Source: Bryobacterales bacterium (GTDB lineage: Bacteria > Acidobacteriota > Terriglobia > Bryobacterales > Bryobacteraceae). From it: a DNA stretch of 64,000 bases. The translations under genes were made by a program, and so were the position numbers. Of the stretch, positions 16,859-25,227 are shown one piece after another; the first letter of the stretch is position 1, and every line of letters begins with the position of its first letter. The DNA lies in the NCBI GenBank assembly GCA_020852755.1, contig JADZAF010000229.1, forward strand, positions 1 through 64,000. The letters are read 5' to 3'. A model generated the notes under the pieces. It did not search any database, had not been told where the DNA came from, and saw only the letters and a list, made by a program, of their open reading frames with translations.

Positions 16859-19800
16859 CTAGAAGTGGATGCGGCCGGTGTACTGGACCTCGCGTCCGTA
16901 GTTGCCGCCCTGCACCCAGGTGCTCCTGCCGAAGTTCGAACTGGTCGGATCCAGCTCAGGCTGGCTGGGCATGAAGGCGTTCGGCATGTTGTAGAACTCC
17001 ATGCGGAGTTCGAACTTCACGCGCTCGGTCACCTGGAAGTACTTGGACAGCGTGCTGTCCAGGCTCCAGAAGCCGAAGCCGCGCAGATCGTCGTAGTACC
17101 AGGGGTTGGTGCGCGGCGTGTAGGCCGGCTGTTGCGTGAATCCCGCCGGGTTGAAGTACTGCTGCCGGGTCGGGTTGTCGATCCTCGGGCTGTCGGCGGG
17201 CGCGACGGCCGCGCCGAAAGTCAGCCGCGGGCCGTTGTTCCACATCAGCAGGTGGCTGGTCGCCCAACCGCCCACGATTGCGTCAACCACGCGGTTCGCG
17301 TTGCCGAGAAACCGGCGGCCCCGGCCGACCGGAACTTCCCAGGTGCCGCCCAGCCGGAGGGTGTGCCGCGGCTCGCGTGTGTCGATCAACTGCAGGTCGT
17401 TGCTGTACGTGGCTATGTCGTTGAACCACTCCGAGCGGGACTCCTGGTTGTAGTTGTAGCCCATGGTCATGCTGAGGCCGTTGGCGAAAGGCCGATCGAC
17501 CTTGATCTGGATCGCCTTATACCGGTTGGAGCGCCCGGTCATGAACTGCTCATTGAGCGAACCCGCATACTGCGGATACGGCCGGAGCAGTGAAGCCACC
17601 GAGACGGTCTCCTGGTTCCGGAGGCTGCCCGGCATCTTTTCGGTCGGCAGCAGCCTGTAGAAGGGGTTCGGCACCGAAGCATCCATGGCGCCTTTGTGGG
17701 TGTAATAGAGGTTCGGATCGATCTGGTTCAAATCGTAGCCGTAGTTGCCGCCCCACATGTTGGGATACAGCTGGTTGGCCCCGAAGTTCATGAAGAAAGT
17801 GGTGTCGCTGGCGAACCGCAACGGCAACTGCCGCTGGTAGGAGATGCTGATGCGGTCGTTGATGGGGCGCTTCAGGTCCTGGTTGAACCAGCTGGCGGCG
17901 TTGCCGAGGTTGGTGTAGCGCCCGCGGCCCGTGCCCACCGGAGGCAGCACCGGGTTGCCGGCGGGGAACGGATCGCTGATCAGGGTTCTCGGCACCCCCT
18001 CGATGGGGCCCAGAGCATCGGTGACCTGGGAGTAGCCGTCGAGCGGGATGGAGCCCAGACCTTCCGTGAAGGCTCCCTTCATCGGCACCGCATACCGGGC
18101 ATAGCCCAGGCGCAAGGCGCTGAGGTCGTTGATGCGGATGGCGATGCCGGCGCGCGGCAGGAAGTTGTGGAGGTCTTTGTACACGCGCGGATTCGAGGCG
18201 TCGGTGAAGATCCAGGCGCCGTTGTACTTGTAGTTAAGCTTGGCGATCGAGGTGACCTGGGAGGGCATGGCCACGCCGCTCTGCAGTTCGGGGATCGGGT
18301 CGGCGAGGTCGAGGTAGCGGGAGAACCGGTAGTGGTCTTCCTTGGGCGCGCTCTCCGTCTCCCAGCGCACGCCCAGGTTCAGGGTGATGTTGCGGCTCAG
18401 CCTGATGTCATCCTGGAAGAACATACCCCATTGCGAGTACTGGTTGTAGAACATGGGATTGATCGTCGCGTTCCCGCTGTTCACAACACCGAGCAGGGCG
18501 GAGGCGAACTGGCTGCCGCTGCTGGCCGCGACGTGGTTGATGAAGGTGTCACCGGTGTCCACGGCGTCGAAAGTGAAACCGCCCACCGCGGGCAGGCCGT
18601 TGTAGTCGTAGCTGTACCGTAACTGCCAGCCGGCCTTCATGTGGTGAATGCCGCGATCGTGAGTCAAGGTGATGCTCGGGGCGTGGACGCGCCCGCGAAC
18701 CTGCCACCAGCTGCCCAGTCCAGCGCCGACAGAGCCGTTGCCGCTGTAGCTGATGCTCGGATAGTAGATTCCAGGCAGGTCTTTCAGCACGGGCTTGTAC
18801 CAGCCGGTCGGGAAGAGGTTGGCCCAGACGCTCTCGGGCTGCTTCGACCAGTCGGAGTCGTACTCGTCTTCGAGGTATGACGCGCCATACCGGAAATCGA
18901 TGGTGGTGGTGGGCGACATCATGTACAGCACGTCCGCGGCGGCGTTCAGGGCATCCATGATGCCGCCGTTATCGGAACGCAGGGCGATGGTGCCGGCGTA
19001 GTTGGGATTGTCGAGGCGGGTCTGGTACTTGGAGAAACGCGCGTACATGCGCCACTTGTCGTTGATGTTGTAATCCACGCGCTCGGAAAAGTTCCAGTAC
19101 TTCAGCCACCAGGCATAGGCTTTCTTGTAGTTGTTGATGCCGGTGATGTTGTCGCCGGGGTTGTTCGGCTTCCACAGGTCATCCACCAGTTTCTGCCCGG
19201 TAGGATCGATGCGCTGTGCGGGGATGATATTGCCGGGGAACGGCGTCCGCGTCACCTTCGCGGCGGCCGGATCGTACTTGGTGGTGAAGGGATCGTAGAT
19301 GGTCCGGATTCCGCCGGCCGCGTTGAAGGTCTGCGAGAAGTTGCCCGCGCGCTCCAGGTCGGTGGGCAGGGTGGAAAGGTTGGCTGACGGCTGCGTGGCT
19401 TTCCACTGCTCATAGCTGAAGTAGCTGAACAGCTTGTTCCTGATGATCGGGTTGCCGATGGTGCCGCCCCAGATGTGGTTCTTCACTACGCTCTTGTCCT
19501 GGGTGAGGCGGTTGCTCACGGCATTCAACCTCGGGTTGCGACCGAAGTAGTAGGCCGTGCCATGGTATTCGTTGGTCCCCGATTTCATGGAGAGGTTCAA
19601 GGTGCCCCCCGCGCCGAATCCGAATTCGGAGTCGACGGCGTTCTGCTGTACGGCCACTTCCTGCACGGCGTCCATGGAGGCGTTGTAGGAGCCGCGCGCC
19701 GCATAGCCCAGCGGCACGCCGTCCAGCAGCTGGTCGTTCTTGCCGCCGGTCGATCCGCCCATGTCCATGCCGGAGTTGGACCACATGTAGAACGGGTTGC

Positions 19801-20326
19801 GGTGCGACACGTCCCAGTACCGGTTGACGACTGCGGGATTCAGCAGCGCCAGGGTGAAGGGGTTGCGCGCCAGCACAGGCACGTCTTTGAGCAACTGGCC
19901 GGTGACCATGGTGGTCATGGTGGCCGAGTTGAACTGCACAGCGGCCACTTCTTCGGAAACCGTGACCGTCTCGGCAACGGCGCCCACGGTCAACTGCGCG
20001 TTGACGGTGACGTCTCCGCGCGTCAGAACGGTGATGTTGCCCTGCACGAACCTCTGGAAGCCCGTGGCCTCGACGGCCACTTCATAGGTTCCAGGCTGAA
20101 CGAAGTCGAACGTGTACAGGCCGGCGGCATCGGTCTGTTTGGAGGTCTCGACCCCGGTGTTGACGTTCTTCAGGGATACCTTGGCTCCGACAATCGCCGC
20201 CTGGCTTGGGTCGGTCACCGCACCCTGAACTTTTCCACGATAGTCCTGGGCGGATCCTATCGCGGCAAATAACATGAGAAGAACCAGGAGGGACAGAACT
20301 CCCCTGGCCCGCGGAACTCTCTTCAT
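16859..20326 (-). CDS. TonB-dependent receptor, Oar-like, copy 3
   Basis: 1155 residues. Signal peptide MKRVPRARGVLSLLVLLMLFAAIGSAQ, then the CarboxypepD_reg domain (GAVTDPSQAAIVGAKVSLKN), a plug with LDGVPLGYAARGSYNASMDA, a barrel and the YTGRIHF end. Blocks such as TMTTMVTGQLLKDVPVL, MWSNSGMD and the FGAAVAPADSPRIDNPT region are shared with copy 4 and differ from copies 1 and 2, so copies 3 and 4 form the second duplicate pair. The start follows GGCATGGAG. The 5' flank carries a promoter related to copies 2 and 4 and, further upstream, an AT-rich half-site array, so this copy may be specifically regulated. Confidence 0.92.
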   Translation of the reverse strand: MKRVPRARGVLSLLVLLMLFAAIGSAQDYRGKVQGAVTDPSQAAIVGAKVSLKNVNTGVETSKQTDAAGLYTFDFVQPGTYEVAVEATGFQRFVQGNITVLTRGDVTVNAQLTVGAVAETVTVSEEVAAVQFNSATMTTMVTGQLLKDVPVLARNPFTLALLNPAVVNRYWDVSHRNPFYMWSNSGMDMGGSTGGKNDQLLDGVPLGYAARGSYNASMDAVQEVAVQQNAVDSEFGFGAGGTLNLSMKSGTNEYHGTAYYFGRNPRLNAVSNRLTQDKSVVKNHIWGGTIGNPIIRNKLFSYFSYEQWKATQPSANLSTLPTDLERAGNFSQTFNAAGGIRTIYDPFTTKYDPAAAKVTRTPFPGNIIPAQRIDPTGQKLVDDLWKPNNPGDNITGINNYKKAYAWWLKYWNFSERVDYNINDKWRMYARFSKYQTRLDNPNYAGTIALRSDNGGIMDALNAAADVLYMMSPTTTIDFRYGASYLEDEYDSDWSKQPESVWANLFPTGWYKPVLKDLPGIYYPSISYSGNGSVGAGLGSWWQVRGRVHAPSITLTHDRGIHHMKAGWQLRYSYDYNGLPAVGGFTFDAVDTGDTFINHVAASSGSQFASALLGVVNSGNATINPMFYNQYSQWGMFFQDDIRLSRNITLNLGVRWETESAPKEDHYRFSRYLDLADPIPELQSGVAMPSQVTSIAKLNYKYNGAWIFTDASNPRVYKDLHNFLPRAGIAIRINDLSALRLGYARYAVPMKGAFTEGLGSIPLDGYSQVTDALGPIEGVPRTLISDPFPAGNPVLPPVGTGRGRYTNLGNAASWFNQDLKRPINDRISISYQRQLPLRFASDTTFFMNFGANQLYPNMWGGNYGYDLNQIDPNLYYTHKGAMDASVPNPFYRLLPTEKMPGSLRNQETVSVASLLRPYPQYAGSLNEQFMTGRSNRYKAIQIKVDRPFANGLSMTMGYNYNQESRSEWFNDIATYSNDLQLIDTREPRHTLRLGGTWEVPVGRGRRFLGNANRVVDAIVGGWATSHLLMWNNGPRLTFGAAVAPADSPRIDNPTRQQYFNPAGFTQQPAYTPRTNPWYYDDLRGFGFWSLDSTLSKYFQVTERVKFELRMEFYNMPNAFMPSQPELDPTSSNFGRSTWVQGGNYGREVQYTGRIHF

Positions 20327-20435
20327 CGGCTACTCCATGCCAACAGATTTGCTGTCACCGTCGTGGTCAGCTTGATGGTAAGCCGGCGCCCATGACGGCT
20401 TCGTGGCCTCCATGGATGGCAAAAGGGTATTGGGG

Positions 20436-20486
20436 CCCTTTCCCACCATTTCGGGGACCGGTAACACGGGGCCTGGAGGGAGTCAA
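20436..20486 (-). promoter_or_regulatory. Putative promoter of receptor copy 3
   Basis: On the minus strand TTGACT (20481-20486), 16 nt, then TTACCG (20459-20464). The same TTGACT-16-TTACCG pair occurs upstream of receptor copy 4. It is followed by AATGGTGGGAAAGGG (20436-20450), shared with receptor copy 2, and preceded by GGTCTCTCCTGC. The poor -10 match to TATAAT suggests an activator or an alternative sigma factor. Confidence 0.6.
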
Positions 20487-20669
20487 GCAGGAGAGACCCG
20501 GCCGGTCCGGCGGCGAGTGGGTGCGGGTCGCCCGGCGGGTCTTCCCGAGAATCAGGAATCTCTGTAAGTTCTATAAGTTGCAGCGCCGGCAACAGCCCAA
20601 AGCGAGACACCGAAAATTTACATCGCGGTTGGGAGCGGGGTGTATGGCCGGCTGACCGCCGGGAAACAG

Positions 20670-20706
20670 GTTAATAACTATTAACATTGCCGGCGATGAT
20701 ATTAAC
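20670..20706. promoter_or_regulatory. AT-rich half-site array, possible operator
   Basis: GTTAATA (20670-20676) and TATTAAC (20679-20685) form an inverted repeat with a 2-nt spacer. A third TATTAAC sits at 20700-20706, exactly 21 bp after the second, two helical turns. The array stands out in an otherwise GC-rich region about 190 bp upstream of the receptor 3 promoter. It looks like a binding site for a dimeric regulator; the factor is unknown. The remaining DNA of the 20327-20995 gap outside this array, the promoter and the repeat module shows no gene. Confidence 0.45.
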
Positions 20707-20771
20707 TTCGCAAGGTTCTGACCTTAAGTGAATAGCCTTTAATCATCTGCTTCAGCCGCAAGCTTTCCTCA

Positions 20772-20941
20772 ATGCGTTTGCTGTTTCCGGACTTTGGCTG
20801 GAGGGGGCCGGCCTTCCGGTTCTTCGGCGGGTCTCCGCATCCGCCTTTTGGCAGGCCAGGACAGCCAGGGAGTCCGGGCGTGAACGCCTGTCCGCCGGGA
20901 AGGGCTGAGCGGTGGGAGGAGTTCCGGGGGAAAAGACCGCG
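20772..20941. repeat. Duplicated intergenic module, copy B
   Basis: Counterpart of 16626-16809, placed identically between the upstream flank of receptor copy 3 and the terminator of receptor copy 4. It diverges mostly by small substitutions and indels, including in the segment just before the terminator A-run. Confidence 0.7.
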
Positions 20942-20974
20942 AAAAAAAAGGGCCCGGCTGGGTGAGCCGGGCCC
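20942..20974 (-). terminator. Rho-independent terminator of receptor copy 4
   Basis: Arms GGGCCCGGCT (20950-20959) and AGCCGGGCCC (20965-20974), a 10-bp stem with a 5-nt loop, followed on the minus strand by TTTTTTTT. It lies 21 nt after the receptor stop. Confidence 0.9.
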
Positions 20975-20995
20975 GGTTGTCGAGGCGGGTGCGGA

Positions 20996-23900
20996 CTAGA
21001 AGTGGATGCGCCCGGTGTACTGGATCTCGCGGCCGTAGTTGCCGCCCGCGATCCAGGTGCTGCGGCCGAAGTTGGAACTGGTGACGTTGCCGACTTCGGG
21101 CTGGCTGGGCATGAACGCATTGGGCATGTTGTAGAACTCCATGCGGAGTTCGAAGCGGACCCGCTCGGTGACCTGGAAGTACTTGGACAGGGTGCTGTCC
21201 AGGTTCCAGAAACCGAACCCGCGCAGGTCGCTGTAGTACCAGGGATTGGTGCGCGGGGTGTAGGCGGGGATCTGGGCGAACTTCGACGTGTCGAAGTACT
21301 TCTCGCGAGTGGGATTGTCGATCCGGGGGCTCTCGGTGGGGGCCACCGCCGCGCCGAAGGTAAGGCGCGGGCCGTTGTTCCACATCAGCAGGTGGCTGGT
21401 TCCCCAGCCGCCGATGATGGCTTCCAGAACGGGATGCACTCCGTTCAGGTACCTGCGGCCGCGGCCGACGGGCACTTCCCAGGTCCCGCCGATGCGCAGG
21501 TTGTGCCTGGGCTCGCGGGTGTCCATCAGGGTGAAGCGCTGGGCGTACTGGTCGATGTCATTGAACCAGACATCGCGCGACTCGCGGTTGTAGTTGTAGC
21601 CCATGGTCATGCTGAGGCCGTTGGCGAAGGGACGGTCGACCTTGATCTGGATGGCGTAGTAGCGGGTAGACCAGCCCTCGTTGAGGCGCTCGTTGAGATC
21701 GCCGTAGTGCGGGTAGGGACGCAGCAGGTCGCGCACGGCGACGGTCTGGCGGTTGCGCAGGTTGCCGGGCATCTTGTCGGTCGGCAAGGCCTGGTAGAAG
21801 GGATTGCGGACGGCGGCGTCCACGGCGCCTTTGTGCTGATAGATCAGGTTGGGATCCACCATGTTGAGGTTGACCTGCTCGCTGCCTCCCCACATGCTGG
21901 TGCCCAGGGCGTTGTGTCCGAAGTTCATGAAGTAGGTGAAGTCGGACAGGAGCTGCCAGGGCAGCTGGCGCTGGTAGGAGAAGTTGATGCGATCGTTGAT
22001 GGACCGCTTCAGGTCCTGATAAAACCACCAGGCGGGGTTGCCCAGGTTGGTGTAGCGCCCGCGTCCCTTGCCCACCGGCGGGATGACCGGGTTCGAAGCG
22101 GGGAAGGGGTCGCTGATCAGGGTCTTGGGCGCGCCCTCGACAGGGCTTTCGACCAGGGTCTGCTGAGAGAAGCCGTCCAGCGGGATGGAACCGAGGCCCT
22201 CGGTCCAGGCGCCCTTGAAGGGGACCGCGTAGCGGGCCCAGCCGACGCGCAGGGCGCTGAGGTCGTTGATGCGGTAGGCGACGCCGACGCGCGGCAGGAA
22301 GTTCCACTTGGCGGGATAGGTGCGGGGGTTGTCCTCATCGGTGAAGATCCATGACCCGTTGTACTTGTAGGCGACGCTGGCGATGCTGGTCACCTCGGAA
22401 GGCATCTGCGGAGCATTGGCGCCCTGGAACTCGGGGATGGGATTGTTCAGGTCGAGGTAGCGGGAGAACATCAGCTGGTCGTCCTTGGGGGCGTTCTCGT
22501 ATTCGTAACGCAGACCCAGGTTGAGGGTGAGGTTGCGGGTGAGCTTGATGTCGTCCTGGAAGAAGAGGCCCCACTGCTGATAGGCGTTGTGGAACATGGG
22601 GCTGATGGACGCGTTGCCGTTATTGACCACGCCGAGCAGGGCGGAGGCGAACTGGCTGCCGCTGTTGCGCGGGTCGAAGTTGATGAAGGTGTTGCCGGTG
22701 TCCACGGCGTTGAAGCCGAAACCGCCTACCGAGGGGAGGCCGTTGAAGTCGTAGCTGTGCCGCAACTGGTAGCCGGCCTTCATGCGGTGCATGCCGCGGT
22801 CGTGGGTGACGGTGAAGTTGCCGCTGTGCACGCGGCCGCGCACCTGCCACCAGCTGCCCAGACCGGCGCTGACCGAGCCGTTGCCGCTGAAGCTGAAGCT
22901 CGGGTAGTAGATGCCGGGCAGGTCCTTGAGCACAGGCTTGTACCAGCCGGAGGGGAAGAGGTTGGCCCAGACGCTCTCGTCCACCTTGGCCCAGTCGGAG
23001 TCGTACTCGTCCTCCATGTAGGTGGCGCCGTAGCGGAAGTTGAGAGTCGTGCGCGGGGACAGCATGTACAGGACGTCGGCGGCCGCGTTGAGAGCGTCCA
23101 TGATGCCGCCGTTGTCGGAACGCACGGCGATGGTGCCGCCGTGGTTGGGGTTATCGAGGCGGGTCTGGTACTTGGAGAAGCGGGCGTACATGCGCCACTT
23201 GTCGTTGATGTTGTAGTCGACGCGCTCGGAGATGTTCCAGTACTTGAGCCACCAGTAATACGACTTCTTGTAGTTGCCGATACCGGTGATGTCGTCGCCG
23301 GGGTGATTGGGCTTCCAGAGGTCTCCGATGACCTTCTGGCCGGTGGGGTCGATGCGCTGCTGCGGAATGACGTTGCCGGGAAAGGGCGTGCGGGTGACGG
23401 TCGCGGTGGCGGGGTCGTAGCGGGTGGTGAAAGGATCGTAGATGGTGCGCAGGGCCCCGGAGGGGGCGAAGGTGCGCGAGAAATCGCCGGCCCGCTCCAG
23501 ATCGGTGGGCAGCGTGGCAGTGGTGTTCTGGGGCTGGGTGGACTTCCACTGCTCGTAGGTGAAGTAACTGAACAGCTTGTTCTTGATGATGGGGTTGCCG
23601 ACGGTGCCGCCCCAGATATGGTTCTTGACCACGCTCTCGGTGCCCGCCAGGCGGTTGCTGACGGCGTTGAGGGCGGGGTTGCGGCCGAAGTAGTAAGCGG
23701 TGCCGTGGTAGTCGTTGGTGCCGGACTTCATGGACAGGTTGAGCACGCCGCCGGCGGAGAAGCCGAACTCGGAATCCACGGCGTTCTGCTGCACGGCCAC
23801 TTCCTGCACGGCGTCCATGGGCGCGTTGTAGGAACCGCGGGCCGCATAGCCGAGGGGCACGCCGTCCAGCAGCTGGTCGTTCTTGCCGCCGGTCTGCCCG

Positions 23901-24466
23901 CCCACGTCCATACCGGAGTTGGACCACATATAGAACGGGTTGCGGTGGGCCACATCCCAGTAGCGGTTGATCACCGCGGGGTTGAGCAGCGCCAGGGTGA
24001 AAGGATTGCGCGCCAGCACGGGCACGTCCTTCAGTAACTGGCCAGTGACCATGGTGGTCATGGTGCTGGTGTTGAACTGGACCTGAGCGATGGCCTCACT
24101 CACGTTGACCGATTCGGTGACGGCGCCGACCGTCAGCTGCGGGTTGATGGTGACGTCGCCGCGGGTCAGCACGGTGATGTTCTCCTGGGTCCACTTAGTG
24201 AATCCGGACATCTCGACGCTGACCGAGTAGGTTCCGGGCTGAACGAACTCGAACAGGTAGCGCCCGGTGGCGTCGGTATCCTTCACGGATTCAATGCCGG
24301 TTCCCAGGTTTTTCAGAGTAACTCTTGCGCCGACGACAGCCGCCTGGCTGGCGTCCGTAACAAGGCCTTGCACCTTGGCACGATAGTCCTGTCCACTCGC
24401 TGTTCCCGTGAGAATCAGCGAGACGAGACAGACCACGGCACGCGAAAACAGCGGTGTTGTTTTCAT
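20996..24466 (-). CDS. TonB-dependent receptor, Oar-like, copy 4
   Basis: 1156 residues. Signal peptide MKTTPLFSRAVVCLVSLILTGTASGQ; CarboxypepD_reg domain in which DPSQAAIVGAK of the other copies is DASQAAVVGAR; plug with LDGVPLGYAARGSYNAPMDA; barrel ending YTGRIHF. It is closest to copy 3 over the whole length, including the GAAVAP..ESPRIDNPTR region near residue 1070. The first gene of the array in transcription order, it starts after a GGGAGTCAAGAC leader box almost identical to that of copy 1, so exchange of 5' flanks between copies is possible. Its own promoter and terminator suggest a monocistronic mRNA. Confidence 0.92.
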   Translation of the reverse strand: MKTTPLFSRAVVCLVSLILTGTASGQDYRAKVQGLVTDASQAAVVGARVTLKNLGTGIESVKDTDATGRYLFEFVQPGTYSVSVEMSGFTKWTQENITVLTRGDVTINPQLTVGAVTESVNVSEAIAQVQFNTSTMTTMVTGQLLKDVPVLARNPFTLALLNPAVINRYWDVAHRNPFYMWSNSGMDVGGQTGGKNDQLLDGVPLGYAARGSYNAPMDAVQEVAVQQNAVDSEFGFSAGGVLNLSMKSGTNDYHGTAYYFGRNPALNAVSNRLAGTESVVKNHIWGGTVGNPIIKNKLFSYFTYEQWKSTQPQNTTATLPTDLERAGDFSRTFAPSGALRTIYDPFTTRYDPATATVTRTPFPGNVIPQQRIDPTGQKVIGDLWKPNHPGDDITGIGNYKKSYYWWLKYWNISERVDYNINDKWRMYARFSKYQTRLDNPNHGGTIAVRSDNGGIMDALNAAADVLYMLSPRTTLNFRYGATYMEDEYDSDWAKVDESVWANLFPSGWYKPVLKDLPGIYYPSFSFSGNGSVSAGLGSWWQVRGRVHSGNFTVTHDRGMHRMKAGYQLRHSYDFNGLPSVGGFGFNAVDTGNTFINFDPRNSGSQFASALLGVVNNGNASISPMFHNAYQQWGLFFQDDIKLTRNLTLNLGLRYEYENAPKDDQLMFSRYLDLNNPIPEFQGANAPQMPSEVTSIASVAYKYNGSWIFTDEDNPRTYPAKWNFLPRVGVAYRINDLSALRVGWARYAVPFKGAWTEGLGSIPLDGFSQQTLVESPVEGAPKTLISDPFPASNPVIPPVGKGRGRYTNLGNPAWWFYQDLKRSINDRINFSYQRQLPWQLLSDFTYFMNFGHNALGTSMWGGSEQVNLNMVDPNLIYQHKGAVDAAVRNPFYQALPTDKMPGNLRNRQTVAVRDLLRPYPHYGDLNERLNEGWSTRYYAIQIKVDRPFANGLSMTMGYNYNRESRDVWFNDIDQYAQRFTLMDTREPRHNLRIGGTWEVPVGRGRRYLNGVHPVLEAIIGGWGTSHLLMWNNGPRLTFGAAVAPTESPRIDNPTREKYFDTSKFAQIPAYTPRTNPWYYSDLRGFGFWNLDSTLSKYFQVTERVRFELRMEFYNMPNAFMPSQPEVGNVTSSNFGRSTWIAGGNYGREIQYTGRIHF

Positions 24467-24574
24467 GTGTCTTGACTCCCGAAGCTTGTTTTGTTTGAAA
24501 CCCCTCCAGGTTTCACGGGATTAACGAGCCGCTAAAGTGGGACCCCGGAGGACCCGCCCTCCCGATTGATCGGA

Positions 24575-24602
24575 CGGTAACACACACTTGCCCGGCAGTC
24601 AA
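24575..24602 (-). promoter_or_regulatory. Putative promoter of receptor copy 4
   Basis: On the minus strand TTGACT (24597-24602), 16 nt, then TTACCG (24575-24580), the same pair as for receptor copy 3. The leader to the ATG is about 105 nt and ends with GGGAGTCAAGAC. Copy 4 lacks the AATGGTGGGAAAGGG box. Confidence 0.6.
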
Positions 24603-24833
24603 GGCTGCCAAGGCTCGGAAACAGGGATTTCACCCATCCGGGGGTTTTGCTCACCCCAACCCTCCAACAGAGCTGTTACCCCGATGCATTGGAGTTTGGG
24701 CACAACGCGCCGCGGCGGTCAAGCCGGGAGCGTGAAGCGCATCACAAAGGCATGAAAGAAAGGCCGTGGCAGGGGACCAGGCCGCCGCGCGGGAGGCGCG
24801 GGGAACGCGAAGGGGGGCTTCAGGAAGAGGGAC

Positions 24834-24863
24834 TTGCCCAAGCCTGCGCAGGGCCGTTATACT
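24834..24863 (+). promoter_or_regulatory. Putative sigma-70 promoter of the 87-residue protein gene
   Basis: TTGCCC (24834-24839), 18 nt, then TATACT (24858-24863), with the ATG 27 nt downstream of the -10. This supports the ATG at 24890 as the start rather than an upstream one. Confidence 0.65.
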
Positions 24864-24889
24864 GCTATTTCGCTGAGAGCTTTTTCAGT

Positions 24890-25153
24890 ATGACAGCGGA
24901 TGAATTAGATCCTTTAGCCCCGCAACGGGAGGCCGCATTTTTCTACGGCCTTTTTCTGCGCGGCCATTCGGTCGAGCGGCTCCGGCAGGACATCGACGTA
25001 CCGCGATCCATGTTCGATAAGTGGATGCGAGCGCAGGATTTCGAGCACCCCTTCCGCGAGTCCCTACAGAAAGTGTACGCCTACCGGAAGCAGGTGCTGG
25101 CCATATTCGACGGCCTGGTCCTCCATGAGCAGAACCGCCCCCGCCTGCAGTAG
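24890..25153 (+). CDS. Small conserved-looking hypothetical protein
   Basis: 87 residues starting at MTADELDPLA. It is predominantly helical and charged; the middle (RLRQDIDVPRSMFDKWMRA) reads like a helix-turn-helix or DNA-contact segment in which VPRSMFDKW would be the recognition helix. No signal peptide or membrane segment. A longer frame to 24647 exists but lies upstream of the promoter. It is separated by 74 nt from the transglutaminase-like gene and may share its mRNA. The DNA-binding idea is a guess from pattern only. Confidence 0.6.
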   Translation: MTADELDPLAPQREAAFFYGLFLRGHSVERLRQDIDVPRSMFDKWMRAQDFEHPFRESLQKVYAYRKQVLAIFDGLVLHEQNRPRLQ

Positions 25154-25227
25154 CTCTTCCCCCCGCCCGCTATGAACGGCGCCGGTTGCGGAAATTCGGA
25201 GCGGCCGGGCGTGCTCCGGCACTAACG

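Noticed and set aside
24692-24710. Fourth copy of the short repeat at a GGAGTTTGGG match
   Set aside because: Only the left arm is similar. The centre and right arm are absent.
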